Shown here: piece by piece, positions 7,949 to 16,870 of the stretch
Layout: each line of letters begins with the position of its first letter
Position numbering within the stretch: position 1 is the first letter of the stretch
Assembly: GCA_013375455.1 (NCBI GenBank)
Contig: JABXJT010000001.1
Location: 108,738-172,737 of the forward strand
Direction of reading: 5' to 3'
Length of the DNA stretch: 64,000 bases
Origin: Candidatus Helarchaeota archaeon
Lineage (GTDB): Archaea; Asgardarchaeota; Lokiarchaeia; Helarchaeales; HEL-GB-A
Translations under genes and position numbers: made by a program
Notes under the pieces: model-generated
The model's database searches: none
Told to the model about the DNA's origin: nothing
Seen by the model: only the letters and a program-made list of their open reading frames with translations

Positions 7949-9409
7949 ATGAAATCATACGATGTAATCCTCATTCACCCTTCAAGGGTCTTCGATAAAA
8001 AAAGGGCACCAAATCGAAGCTTATTTTTACTCTTTCCAATGGGATTACTGGCTATTGCTGATTTATTAGACCGTGAAGGTATCTCTGTTAAAATCATTAA
8101 CTATCCCTTAGAACAGATTCTGAATAAAAATTTCTCTTTAGAAACCTTTCTAAGAACTATTGATTTTAAAATATGTGGAATTGCACTGCATTGGGCTCTC
8201 CATTCGTATGGTGCAATGGAAATTGCTAAAACTGTTAAAAAAGTGAATCCCAACGCGAAAGTCATCCTAGGTGGCTTCTCCGCCACATATTTTCACGATG
8301 AAATTTTGAAATACTTTAAATCAATCGACGGGGTCATTAAAGGCGAGGGGGAAGTGCCTTTCTTAGAGTACTGCCGAAATACCCTCAAGAACCAGTCCAT
8401 TGACTCCGTCCCCAATTTAAGTTACAAGAATTCTTCCAACCATGTTAGAATTAATCCAATAACCTATATTGCGAAAACGTTGGATGAGTTGAGTTTCTCA
8501 AATATTTCCCTACTACACAATGCCAAAAGATATCTTGCCCTGGGGGTTGATATCATGCGAATGCAATTCCCCCTCTCGATAGCAAGGGGCTGTCCCTACA
8601 ACTGCCCATATTGTGGAGGCGGTCAGCGTTCGCAATTAATCCTAACTAAACGAGAATCTGTCGTGTTTCGAAGTCCAGAGAAAGTTGTTGAAGACCTACA
8701 ATGCATAAATGATGCTTACAAAGCTGAAGGCGTTTTTTTCGGGCATGGTAGTTATCCTGGAAGTTTAAAGTATTGGAAAGCCCTGTTCAGCCTAATTCAG
8801 AAGGAAAAGCTTGACTTAGGCGCAGATTTAGAGATATGGCGGCTTCCCCTTAATAAGGAAATGTGGAATTTATATCAAAAAACTTTTGTACCGGAAATCT
8901 CCTCCATCTCCGTATGTCCCCGAAGCCTTTCACCTCGAGTCCAACGAAAAATTCGGGAAACTTGCGATCCATCTTATTACTTCCCCCGCAATCAAATTGA
9001 AAAGCTCATTAAAAATGCCATTCTCCATCAAATTGTTTTACGCATCTGGTTTACCGTTGGATTTCCTTTTCAAACTAGGATGGACCTCTTAAAGGATTAT
9101 TATTTTGTCTTGAAACAAGCACTTAAATATGGTAATTCAAAAAAATTCCCGATCACTGTTTTAAATGATTTAGTGACTGTAATCCCTGCCTCTCCTGCCT
9201 TTGAAAACCCAGAACGATTTGATATTTCACTCACCTTTAAATCCTTTCGGCAAACCGTAGAGATGTATAAACGCGCTAAATTTGTGATAGGGGGTTGGAA
9301 TTCCGTGATTAATTATGAGAATAAATTTTTATCCAATATAGAAATGCGTGTCTGGAACCGAATTTTCAATATGACTGAAATACCGATGTTTATCAATTCT
9401 ACACATTAA
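7949..9409 (+). CDS. B12-binding-type radical SAM protein
   Basis: A cluster-binding motif C-x3-C-x2-C is visible as ARGCPYNCPYCGGG. It follows an N-terminal Rossmann-like domain (DVILIHPSRVF, MGLLAIADLLDREG, KVILGGFSATYF, DGVIKGEGEVPF) typical of the cobalamin-binding radical SAM class, which includes methyltransferases and cyclases acting on unreactive carbons. A clear cobalamin DxHxxG motif is not seen, so cofactor binding is uncertain. ATG 7949 begins right at the domain (MKSYDVILIHPS). In-frame ATGs at 7889 and 7913 exist, but 7889 lies too close to the TATA element; 7913 remains possible. The TauE-like gene follows after 14 bases, so co-transcription is likely. Substrate unknown. Confidence 0.88.
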   Translation: MKSYDVILIHPSRVFDKKRAPNRSLFLLFPMGLLAIADLLDREGISVKIINYPLEQILNKNFSLETFLRTIDFKICGIALHWALHSYGAMEIAKTVKKVNPNAKVILGGFSATYFHDEILKYFKSIDGVIKGEGEVPFLEYCRNTLKNQSIDSVPNLSYKNSSNHVRINPITYIAKTLDELSFSNISLLHNAKRYLALGVDIMRMQFPLSIARGCPYNCPYCGGGQRSQLILTKRESVVFRSPEKVVEDLQCINDAYKAEGVFFGHGSYPGSLKYWKALFSLIQKEKLDLGADLEIWRLPLNKEMWNLYQKTFVPEISSISVCPRSLSPRVQRKIRETCDPSYYFPRNQIEKLIKNAILHQIVLRIWFTVGFPFQTRMDLLKDYYFVLKQALKYGNSKKFPITVLNDLVTVIPASPAFENPERFDISLTFKSFRQTVEMYKRAKFVIGGWNSVINYENKFLSNIEMRVWNRIFNMTEIPMFINSTH

Positions 9410-9423
9410 AAAGCTGAAGGTTT

Positions 9424-10242
9424 ATGATCCCTCTTGAAATAATTATTTTTTTAGTTATAGGAGTCGTTATCGCTACTGAAGGGGCCCTATTGGGCGTTGG
9501 TGGCGGATTCATGCTGGTACCCATTTTTATTTTTATGGGATTTAATAGCATGTATGGAGATAACCTTTTAGCCCCCGTTTTAAGTTCATTCGTGATTATT
9601 TTTATTAGCCTTTCAGCGTCTAGTAAATATGGGTCCAAAAAGTTAATCAATTATCGATTAGGATTAAGCTATGCCCCTTTTGCAATAGCTGGCGCTTTTA
9701 TTGGAACGAACCTTTTAAAATCCCTAGCAGACCTACGCGAAACTGGTCACCTTATTTTTCAGAGTATTTTTACCATAATAATTGTAGTTATTGGAATCCA
9801 AATTATTTTTAGAAAGTATAATGAATCGCACTTCGCTAAGAATGATCATGGAACTAATAAAAAGATAAGATCTTATTATTGGGCTATTCCTTTTGGATGT
9901 TTAACAGGACTTGCCGCAGGTTTAACAGGAATAGGGGGGGGAATTATCGACGTTCCAGTAATCCATTTATTCTTTTTAGAAACAATGCACGTTACTATTG
10001 CCACTTCCTTATTCATTGTGATTTTCACAGCCTCCTTTTCAACACTCTCCAATTATTTTATTTATGCAGGAGTGTTGGACACATATTTTTTCATGGCAGG
10101 TCTTATAATCGCAGCGGGAGCCATAATCGGCTCTCAAATTGGGAGCCATATTCAAACACGTCTAAAGGGAAAAACATTGCGGATCATCTTTGGGTTTTTC
10201 GAGGTAGGCGTAGCCCTTCCCCTTCTTTGGTTAGGGTCATGA
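9424..10242 (+). CDS. TauE/SafE family permease (first copy)
   Basis: A 272-residue polytopic membrane protein with about eight spans and internal two-fold symmetry. The glycine-rich signature appears once per half: GVGGGFMLVP near residue 24 and GIGGGIIDVP near 170. The family exports sulfite, sulfoacetate or related organic anions, or takes up sulfonates; the substrate cannot be read from sequence. It lies 14 bases after the radical SAM gene and has a close paralogue 541 bases further on, separated by a small membrane protein. The two copies match closely in TM1 (GVGGGFM), YAPF and GSQIGSHIQTRLKG. Confidence 0.9.
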   Translation: MIPLEIIIFLVIGVVIATEGALLGVGGGFMLVPIFIFMGFNSMYGDNLLAPVLSSFVIIFISLSASSKYGSKKLINYRLGLSYAPFAIAGAFIGTNLLKSLADLRETGHLIFQSIFTIIIVVIGIQIIFRKYNESHFAKNDHGTNKKIRSYYWAIPFGCLTGLAAGLTGIGGGIIDVPVIHLFFLETMHVTIATSLFIVIFTASFSTLSNYFIYAGVLDTYFFMAGLIIAAGAIIGSQIGSHIQTRLKGKTLRIIFGFFEVGVALPLLWLGS

Positions 10243-10271
10243 TCTATTTAAAAGCAATAACTCCAAAAATC

Positions 10272-10282
10272 TTTATATATTT
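10272..10282 (+). promoter_or_regulatory. TATA box before the small membrane protein gene
   Basis: TTTATATATTT ends 51 bases before the ATG at 10334, which would leave a leader of about 25-30 bases. It suggests that the small membrane gene, perhaps with the second permease, has its own promoter. Confidence 0.4.
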
Positions 10283-10333
10283 ACAAAAAAAAACGATTAT
10301 TACTACCTAAAATGGTAAAAAGATGGTGTAAAA

Positions 10334-10726
10334 ATGGGCGAAACTGAACCAAAAAATGAAGCAATTTATGATGGCTGGTACGGCGTTGCTGAACCGGTCA
10401 ATAAATTTGTAGCATTTGTAACGATGGGACTCGGAGTTCTAGCCTATCTCGTATATACAGCGCCTCTTGCAAGAATTTGGCCAACACTTTGGGTAAGGAA
10501 TATTTGGATCCTCATCTTTCCAGTTGTTGGTGGCATACTTTACCTCATTATGGTGCAAAAATCAGTGGCAGACAAGGATTTAAATAAAAAGATGCATATC
10601 TGGTTGTTGATATGTACAGGCGTGTCATGCGTGGGCTACTTATGGGCAGCCGGTCTAATGATCTTGCAGTTCGTGATGGTTGGTATCCTCAGTGACAAAC
10701 CCTTCTGGAAAGCATTCGGCGAATAA
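10334..10726 (+). CDS. Small four-span membrane protein of unknown function
   Basis: 130 residues with hydrophobic stretches near 26-44, 54-74, 90-108 and 100-120, a short charged N-terminus (ETEPKNEAIYDG) and the charged loop KSVADKDLNKKMH in the middle. I do not recognise a family. It lies between two TauE/SafE paralogues on the same strand, 91 bases after the first and 57 before the second, so it may be an accessory subunit or simply co-transcribed. Real coding is supported by the membrane pattern, the start context and the upstream TATA element. Confidence 0.75.
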   Translation: MGETEPKNEAIYDGWYGVAEPVNKFVAFVTMGLGVLAYLVYTAPLARIWPTLWVRNIWILIFPVVGGILYLIMVQKSVADKDLNKKMHIWLLICTGVSCVGYLWAAGLMILQFVMVGILSDKPFWKAFGE

Positions 10727-10783
10727 AGGAATTGAACTTCAAATTCCCTAATTTTTTTCTATTTTTAAAAAAAGCTGAGTTTC

Positions 10784-11581
10784 ATGGAACCTGTCGAAAT
10801 TATAATTTATTTAATAGTGGGATTAGCTGCAGCTACTAGTGGTTCTTTGATGGGCGTTGGCGGTGGCTTCATGATGGTGCCCGTTTTTATTTTTATGGGC
10901 TTTAATGAGGGCCCGAACCTTTTAGCCCCAGTCTTGAGTTTATTTGTAATTATTTTTATTGCGACTTCAGCGTCTCTGAGATATAGTCGGGAGAAGACCA
11001 TCAATTATCGCTTGGGATTAATGTATGCTCCCTTTTCAATCATAGGTGCCTTTTTGGGGTCAATAATCCTTCTAGAAAGTGGATTGATAGATCCATTTAT
11101 TTTTAAAATCATTTTTAGCGTTTTAATAGTTGTCATCGGAATCCGGCTCATCTTACGGAGAAGGAAATCCAATTCTGAAGATCAAAGTGATTCCCGCGAT
11201 CAAAGATGGTCTTATTATTGGGTGATTTTATGGGGATTTATGACGGGATTGTCCGCAAGTATTGTTGGGATTGGTGGAGGGCTCATTGCAGTTCCGGTAC
11301 TTCATCTATTCTTTTCAGAAAGAATTCATGTCGCAATTGCAACCTCGCTATTTATTATGATCTTTACAGCAGCAGCTTCAACATTATGGCATTCCTTGAA
11401 TTTAATCGGCGAGTTAGATACATACTTTTTCATTGCTGGTCTTCTTGTAGCAGCTGGAGCAGTAGCTGGCTCCCAGATTGGAAGCCACATTCAAACTCGG
11501 CTAAAAGGAAGGACATTACAACTAGTATTTGGCATTTTTATGATAGGCATTGCCATTCCCCTCTTATGGCTTGGACCTTGA
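10784..11581 (+). CDS. TauE/SafE family permease (second copy)
   Basis: 265 residues, about eight spans, clearly a paralogue of the gene at 9424: both begin with a short xPxEIIIxL stretch, then GVGGGFM near 24, and share INYRLGL, YAPF, GIGGG near 170 and the end GSQIGSHIQTRLKG. The family transports organosulfur or other small anions. The pair probably arose by local duplication; divergence is considerable, so the copies may differ in substrate. The gene ends 1 base before the stop of the convergent CBS gene. Confidence 0.9.
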   Translation: MEPVEIIIYLIVGLAAATSGSLMGVGGGFMMVPVFIFMGFNEGPNLLAPVLSLFVIIFIATSASLRYSREKTINYRLGLMYAPFSIIGAFLGSIILLESGLIDPFIFKIIFSVLIVVIGIRLILRRRKSNSEDQSDSRDQRWSYYWVILWGFMTGLSASIVGIGGGLIAVPVLHLFFSERIHVAIATSLFIMIFTAAASTLWHSLNLIGELDTYFFIAGLLVAAGAVAGSQIGSHIQTRLKGRTLQLVFGIFMIGIAIPLLWLGP

Positions 11582-11582
11582 C

Positions 11583-12473
11583 TTAACTCTGACTGATTGC
11601 CATGGCGCGGACGATATCGTGTTCCGTGATGATCCCCACTAGCTTATCATCCTCAACAACGGGGAGCCCCCCGATGCTTTTCTTCTTCAGGACGGAGGCA
11701 CATTGGGTAATGGCTGCCTCGGGGTCAATTGTAATAACGGGACGCACCATGATGGAATTAAGTTTTTCGTGAAAAATGGGGTCGACGTTGTGGTCTTGGA
11801 ATAATTTCACCACGCCATCTTGGATAAAATACCGTAAGAGATCCTTTACGGTGAAATACCCGACCAAATTGCCATTTTCTACCACTGGTATTCGACGGAA
11901 TCCTTTCTCACAAATTATGTGTAGCGCATCCCCAATTGTCTGAGAAGGCGTGCAGGTAATGACGTTAGGAGTCATGATGTCCTTCACTTTTACCTCTAGA
12001 TTTTGCTTCGTGTCGGCAAGGAGAAAGGCAATGTGGCGCTCGGTAATAATACCAATTAAATCGCTATCCTTATCGATGAGCGGGAGCATTCCGATATTTT
12101 GTTCATTCATGATATGAACGCCAATGAAAAGCGGCGTCTCATGGTGTAATTTGATCACTGGACGTGCACGTGCAAGAACGGAAATGGGTTGCTCGTAGAT
12201 TTGATAGTAATGCGACGGGAATTTTGAGCAATATTCGCAAGACTCTCCCTTCAAGAGAAAATGGCAGATGTCAGATGTTGCAATAATACCTTTAATATGA
12301 TATTTATCCTGATCAGTAAGAATTACCAATCGTTTGTCACGTTTCTTCATTAATTTGAATACATCTAAAACTTTAGTGGTCTCAATCGCAGTTAACGGTT
12401 TTTTTTCACCGAAAAACATTATTTTTCCTTTCACGTTAATGAATTTCTCAACTTCAATCCGCGGTTTCCTCAT
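11583..12473 (-). CDS. Protein with four CBS domains
   Basis: Two CBS pairs fill the 296 residues. Each module shows the family pattern of a polar start and a GIIT or GYFT ending: residues about 15-75 (HIKGIIATSDI), 95-155 (DLIGIITERHI), 165-225 (NLVGYFTVKDLL) and 235-293 (KLVGIITEHDIV). CBS pairs bind adenine nucleotides such as AMP, ATP or SAM and report energy state. The linker after module 1 has CEYC, possibly a metal or redox site. There is no attached enzyme or DNA-binding domain, so the target is unknown. A TATA-like element (12489-12500) about 20 bases upstream supports the ATG at 12473. Confidence 0.9.
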   Translation of the reverse strand: MRKPRIEVEKFINVKGKIMFFGEKKPLTAIETTKVLDVFKLMKKRDKRLVILTDQDKYHIKGIIATSDICHFLLKGESCEYCSKFPSHYYQIYEQPISVLARARPVIKLHHETPLFIGVHIMNEQNIGMLPLIDKDSDLIGIITERHIAFLLADTKQNLEVKVKDIMTPNVITCTPSQTIGDALHIICEKGFRRIPVVENGNLVGYFTVKDLLRYFIQDGVVKLFQDHNVDPIFHEKLNSIMVRPVITIDPEAAITQCASVLKKKSIGGLPVVEDDKLVGIITEHDIVRAMAISQS

Positions 12474-12687
12474 CTACGCTGCCCCAAGGATTAATATACT
12501 TGTTTTTAATTGCTCATATTTAATTTCTTTTTTTTTTACGCTTTATTTTTATACGCTTGATAATTCAAGTTATCCTAATCAGTTAAAGGATTTACTTATA
12601 TTAAATTTGTTCCAAAAAAAAATTGATTAAATTCAAAGCTCTTTAAGTGAATCCCAGGGAAGTACCAAAGAATACAGTGGTGACAAG

Positions 12688-14352
12688 ATGTCTAATGAGT
12701 CCGACATTTTCGAGAAACCATCGGTGGAGCGGCTGGTGACCGGCGGGCTCTATGTTCTCATTTTTGGATTATTAGCTGCAGTACTTGGTTGGGCATTCGT
12801 GGCTGTTGCCAGTCAAGATCCACCACTTGGGGTAGGACCAGATCTATTATTCTATACAACTTCTGGAATGGCATTTCATGTCATAGCAATATGCATATCT
12901 ACTGGATTTCATCAAGCCCTCTCAAAATATCTTTCAGAAGCATTGGTCGAGTCTAAGGAGAAAGCACTTAAATACGCTAAAGCTGGTTTCCTTATCTTTA
13001 ATATCATCGGAATAATTTTCTTTACAATTTTTATCACAATTGCAGCTGTAATACTTCCCTATAACCTAGGCCTCGGCCTATTATTTGCAACATTGGCTGT
13101 CGCGTATTTTTTAACCTTTTTAAAAGACAATTTTATTGGAAATCTCGCTGCGGAACATCGATTTGATTATATTGGAAAAATAATTTTAATTGCCGGAATC
13201 ACTGGCACCATAATATCGTTTGGGATCCTGTTTCTCCTACCTGAACCCATTAATGCCTATCTGCTTCCGTTACCAATTACATTCAATCTCACTATTTCAA
13301 TTATTTTCGCCCTTCATTATGGTAAAAAAGTAATGCCATACTCATTCTCATCTATTTTTAGGGGTGCTCGAAGAAATGAACTAATTCAAGTAGTAAAATA
13401 TGGGCTATTTTGCACGGTTCCGAGCATCATTTTCTCAGGTGCAATCATGTGGATTCAGAATTTCTATTATATTGGATTTTTTTCTATCAGCAACCCCTAT
13501 ATCCCGGCAATGAATGGTCTAATTATTGGATATGCAGGCGTAGTTTTCGCAATTTGCCAATTTGGCTGGCCTCAAATTCCAGCCATCTCGGAAGCAAAAG
13601 CAATGGGCGACACTAAATTGATTGATGATTATATGAAAAATACCCTCCATACTGGCTTTAATCTTACCGCATTTTTTCTCATTTTTTATTTCGGAATGTC
13701 GAATATTTTGTTGCAGCTTTTTCATGGATCTAAATATCTCATTGCTCATTGGCCATTTTCCATATTATCGGTTTCTGTCGCAATACTTGGCATTGAATTT
13801 TTGATCTGCACGCTCTTAATGGGATTGGGCAAAGGTAAGCAAGCTGCATACCTCATTATATCTTTAGCAGTCATCCAACTCGTGTTAGTGCCTCTCCTAA
13901 TAATAATTTTACAAAGTGCCTTTGGGGTTGATGCAACTCTCTTCGCAGGACCTTGTTGCCTTTTAATCTCTGGTCTCGCCATCTTTCCCTTTGCCTATCG
14001 CTATATGGCCAGAAACACGAATACTCCAACAAAAGTTTATAGGGATATTCTCTGGAAGGGAATTGTCAGCGTTACTTTAACGTTAGTCTTTCATGCAATT
14101 ATAGATATGACGCTGTTAACCTTACTGGATAATCTGATAATTGCACTAGTCGTGCGGACATCCATCTTAATTGGCCTTTTTATTCTATTTATGCTAATTT
14201 TCGCAGGATTTGATGATAAAGATTTGGGAATGTATAAATTCATGGGGCCTGTCGCTGGCGGAATGCGGTGGTTATTGCACCATTCACCCTTCTACGAGAA
14301 AGAGGAAGACGAAGATGAGGTTGCGGAAATCAACAATGAGAGGCTCCCTTAA
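12688..14352 (+). CDS. Multi-span MOP-type flippase-like membrane protein
   Basis: 554 residues with about 14 hydrophobic spans and the general layout of polysaccharide or lipid-linked oligosaccharide flippases (Wzx/MurJ/MATE superfamily): a first span followed by an amphipathic stretch, paired six-to-seven-span halves, and an internal YGKKVMPYSF loop. The charged C-terminus (EKEEDEDEVAEINNE) is cytosolic. A GGTGA ribosome-binding element lies 4 bases before the ATG. Its stop is 2 bases before the TPR-JAMM start, implying coupled translation. Given the Asn-sequon-rich giant downstream, a role in surface glycan assembly is a reasonable guess but no more than that. Confidence 0.75.
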   Translation: MSNESDIFEKPSVERLVTGGLYVLIFGLLAAVLGWAFVAVASQDPPLGVGPDLLFYTTSGMAFHVIAICISTGFHQALSKYLSEALVESKEKALKYAKAGFLIFNIIGIIFFTIFITIAAVILPYNLGLGLLFATLAVAYFLTFLKDNFIGNLAAEHRFDYIGKIILIAGITGTIISFGILFLLPEPINAYLLPLPITFNLTISIIFALHYGKKVMPYSFSSIFRGARRNELIQVVKYGLFCTVPSIIFSGAIMWIQNFYYIGFFSISNPYIPAMNGLIIGYAGVVFAICQFGWPQIPAISEAKAMGDTKLIDDYMKNTLHTGFNLTAFFLIFYFGMSNILLQLFHGSKYLIAHWPFSILSVSVAILGIEFLICTLLMGLGKGKQAAYLIISLAVIQLVLVPLLIIILQSAFGVDATLFAGPCCLLISGLAIFPFAYRYMARNTNTPTKVYRDILWKGIVSVTLTLVFHAIIDMTLLTLLDNLIIALVVRTSILIGLFILFMLIFAGFDDKDLGMYKFMGPVAGGMRWLLHHSPFYEKEEDEDEVAEINNERLP

Positions 14353-14354
14353 GA

Positions 14355-15812
14355 ATGGAATTCGAAGAAAAAGCCAAAGCAGCTGAGATGGAAGGGGATT
14401 ACATTTCAGCAATTAAATACTATTTTCAAGCATTAGAATTAATAAAAGAAATGGGACTGGTGGAGGGGCTCCAATTTGATACTGGGAATGTTCTCAATCG
14501 AATTGCCAATCTTTATTCAGAAGTCGGCAATTTTAATTCAGCCATAAAATACTACATAGAAGCAAGTAACTATTATTTAGAGAGTGAAGAGCCCTTAACC
14601 AAGATTTACCGCCTGGTTGGTGAGTGCCATTCAAATATCGGAGCCTGCAATCTTGCAATGTCCAATTATGAAGCAGCAATTGATAATTTTCAACAATCAG
14701 TCGAAAAAATTCAAAAAGCCGCCGATTTAGAAGAAGAGATTCTCCGTAAATATGTTATTGAACGAGCTGTTCTAAATCAGGCATTATCAGCACTTGCTTT
14801 AATTAATTTAAACAAATTGAAGGATGTTTCATCTCTCTTGGATAAGGCCTCTGAATTGAGCTCGCGACATAAAGTAACAGGGATTGCTATTCACATTACT
14901 CAATTTCTTAAGAATATTATTACAAAAAAATATGGAGAAGCCCGAATTCTTTTACAAGAAAAAATAGAAGATGCTACTGAATCTCTATTATTCACCTCCA
15001 AATTGCGGGCAGCTATAATGGGGCTCATTCTGGACTTAGCAAGCAAGCACATCCCCGAAGCTCGCATTCTAATAGAGGATAAACTACTTGAAGAGAAGGG
15101 CGAAGTCATTCTCACAACAAAAATTTACCAAGATATGCTATTACATGCCCTAAGTTTTGCCAATAAAGAAATGCCCCGTGGGGAACAAAAAGAAGTATTG
15201 GCTCTAATTGTTGGTAAAATAAAGAAAGATGATGTGATTGTCTCTGAGATCGTTCCAATCGCTTCAGGATCAAAGGTTGAGGTAGAATTTCGAGAAGAAC
15301 ATTACACGAAAGCCGCAATGATCGACTCAATGGCGGCTGAACGAGGCGAATTCATTGTAGGATGGTTTCACACGCACCCAGATCTGGGCTTGTTCTTATC
15401 ACCAACGGATGTCATCAATCAATTAGGTTATCAAGCATTGAATAATAAGGCAATAGCCATCGTATTCGACTTCACCCAAATGACATTAACAACGCCAGGC
15501 TTCTCAATTTTTCGCTTGGATGACACTTCCCTCGGGGCTGCATCAAGCTATCATTCCGTCCGCTGGCGAATTAAAGACGCATCTAAAGAAGTTTTTGCTG
15601 AAAACCTCTCTCATTTTGATAAATTCATTACCAACCTGAATGAAATCATCCTTAAAAATAAACAAATGGATCTCACTCAATTAGCCAAGACGCTTAACCG
15701 CTCTGAAAGTCTTCTTGAAGAGATTATTCCCCAATTCATCTCCCTACGATGTCTGCCTAACACCCAATATGATCCAAACACGAAAAGAATTTCTTTAAGA
15801 GAAATTGCTTAG
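14355..15812 (+). CDS. TPR repeats - JAMM/MPN metalloprotease - winged-helix-like fusion
   Basis: Three parts are visible in 485 residues. Residues 1-265 are helical repeats of TPR type (DYISAIKYYFQALEL, NFNSAIKYYIEAS, NYEAAIDNFQQS). Residues about 270-400 are a JAMM/MPN domain with a complete zinc protease motif: Glu280 (KEVLALIVG), then His339-x-His341-Pro342-x6-Ser349-x2-Asp352. Residues 435-485 look like a winged helix (DLTQLAKTLNRSESLLEEII). JAMM domains cleave isopeptide bonds of ubiquitin-like modifiers in Rpn11, CSN5 and archaeal/bacterial homologues. Helical repeats plus winged helix next to MPN recall the PCI and MPN subunits of the proteasome lid and COP9 signalosome, here in one chain; homology of the flanking parts to PCI is inference. 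It is translationally coupled to the flippase gene. Confidence 0.88.
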   Translation: MEFEEKAKAAEMEGDYISAIKYYFQALELIKEMGLVEGLQFDTGNVLNRIANLYSEVGNFNSAIKYYIEASNYYLESEEPLTKIYRLVGECHSNIGACNLAMSNYEAAIDNFQQSVEKIQKAADLEEEILRKYVIERAVLNQALSALALINLNKLKDVSSLLDKASELSSRHKVTGIAIHITQFLKNIITKKYGEARILLQEKIEDATESLLFTSKLRAAIMGLILDLASKHIPEARILIEDKLLEEKGEVILTTKIYQDMLLHALSFANKEMPRGEQKEVLALIVGKIKKDDVIVSEIVPIASGSKVEVEFREEHYTKAAMIDSMAAERGEFIVGWFHTHPDLGLFLSPTDVINQLGYQALNNKAIAIVFDFTQMTLTTPGFSIFRLDDTSLGAASSYHSVRWRIKDASKEVFAENLSHFDKFITNLNEIILKNKQMDLTQLAKTLNRSESLLEEIIPQFISLRCLPNTQYDPNTKRISLREIA

Positions 15813-15818
15813 TAAAAA

Positions 15819-16175
15819 TCATGCTTTTACTTTTGCCAATTCATTGATAATTTTTTCTAAGGCATCCACTGATCGAAGCCCCACTAAACGGTCTATATCC
15901 CCCTCTTCAGTTTTAAACACCACCAACGACCCATTTTTGAAGAATTGAAGCGTTGGCACTGCGTGAATGTTTAATTCTTGTGCCATTTGCATGTTTTGAT
16001 CAATATCTATGCTAATAATTTTAACATTATCAAGTTTCTTTTCTAATTCGTCTAACACTTCATGCTGCATTCTACAAGGACCGCACCAAACGGCCGAGTA
16101 ATCTACTAAAACAAGTGGTTCCTCTTTGATGAGTTCTTTAAATTCTGCCTCCATGACTTCCTTTACCATTTTCAA
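15819..16175 (-). CDS. trxA: Thioredoxin
   Basis: 118 residues with the thioredoxin fold. The active site WCGPC has Cys31 and Cys34, the cis-proline loop is AVPTL near 74, and the last strand carries GSLVVFKTE. It reduces protein disulfides in the cytosol. It sits convergently, 6 bases after the TPR-JAMM stop, and is the only minus-strand gene inside this plus-strand run, so it is probably controlled separately. The start used is the ATG at 16175; an ATG two codons later would serve equally. Confidence 0.95.
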   Translation of the reverse strand: MKMVKEVMEAEFKELIKEEPLVLVDYSAVWCGPCRMQHEVLDELEKKLDNVKIISIDIDQNMQMAQELNIHAVPTLQFFKNGSLVVFKTEEGDIDRLVGLRSVDALEKIINELAKVKA

Positions 16176-16306
16176 AAACTCCGTGAAAAAGGATTAAGTA
16201 AATTCCTTTTTAAATCTTTAGAGATACGCAGAACGGCTTTATCCTTGGAAAACCTAATAAATAATAACCTCCTAAGGATTAAAAGATGAATTCGTGAGGA
16301 ATTTCT

Positions 16307-16870
16307 ATGGATGAAAAAGAGGATGATATAATCACCATTAAAATTCATCAAAGCCAATTTGATCTCCTTTATAGCGAGTTGCTCAGTACTCTTTTTGAGG
16401 GAGATGTTAAGCAAATGGTGGATGTGCTCTATCGCACTGTGAGAGTCCCCTTTCGGAACAAAGATGGACAACTAGCAATCATCATTCTAGATAGGCGACG
16501 TCAAAAAATCATTGCTGCATTTCACATCAAAATGCGGGCTGGTGGGAATATACAATCGATTGAATCCATTCCACTAGATCTCAGTTCTGATGGACAGATA
16601 CTATCTGATACTTTTAAAGTAAAGCATACCGAGTTTCCCGAAGCATTAGAACGAGCAAGAATCCTTCTTCAAAACGAGCATGGAGAACTTTGGACATTAA
16701 TCGTCGTCGATTTCATCCAAATTGCTAAACTCTATAGTTTGCTTGATTTCGAGCCCACAAAACAATTAGTAGGGAAAGTTACTAAATCCGCCCTAGATCA
16801 TATAAAGCAGGGGAAGATCAAATTAATTCCCGTCCCTGAGGTTGTCAATGCTCTTGAGAGAATAGTATAA
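16307..16870 (+). CDS. Unrecognised cytosolic protein, coupled to next gene
   Basis: 187 residues without signal peptide or membrane span. An alternating pattern of strands and helices is visible: ITIKIHQSQFDLLYSELLSTLF, then LAIIILDRRRQKIIAAFHIKM, an acidic loop, and LWTLIVVDFIQIAKLYSLLD. This may be a small alpha/beta domain, but I know no family for it. TGAGGA (16295-16300) sits 6 bases ahead of the ATG as a ribosome-binding site. The stop TAA shares its last base with the ATG of the next gene, so the two proteins are probably made together and may form a complex. Confidence 0.72.
   Translation: MDEKEDDIITIKIHQSQFDLLYSELLSTLFEGDVKQMVDVLYRTVRVPFRNKDGQLAIIILDRRRQKIIAAFHIKMRAGGNIQSIESIPLDLSSDGQILSDTFKVKHTEFPEALERARILLQNEHGELWTLIVVDFIQIAKLYSLLDFEPTKQLVGKVTKSALDHIKQGKIKLIPVPEVVNALERIV

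Noticed and set aside
12474..12687. Possible RNA gene in the AT-rich gap
   Set aside because: No stable paired structure or GC-rich island stands out; only TATA-like elements are seen.
16172..16471. 99-residue minus-strand frame upstream of thioredoxin
   Set aside because: Overlaps the well-supported 187-residue plus-strand gene and has no coding features.
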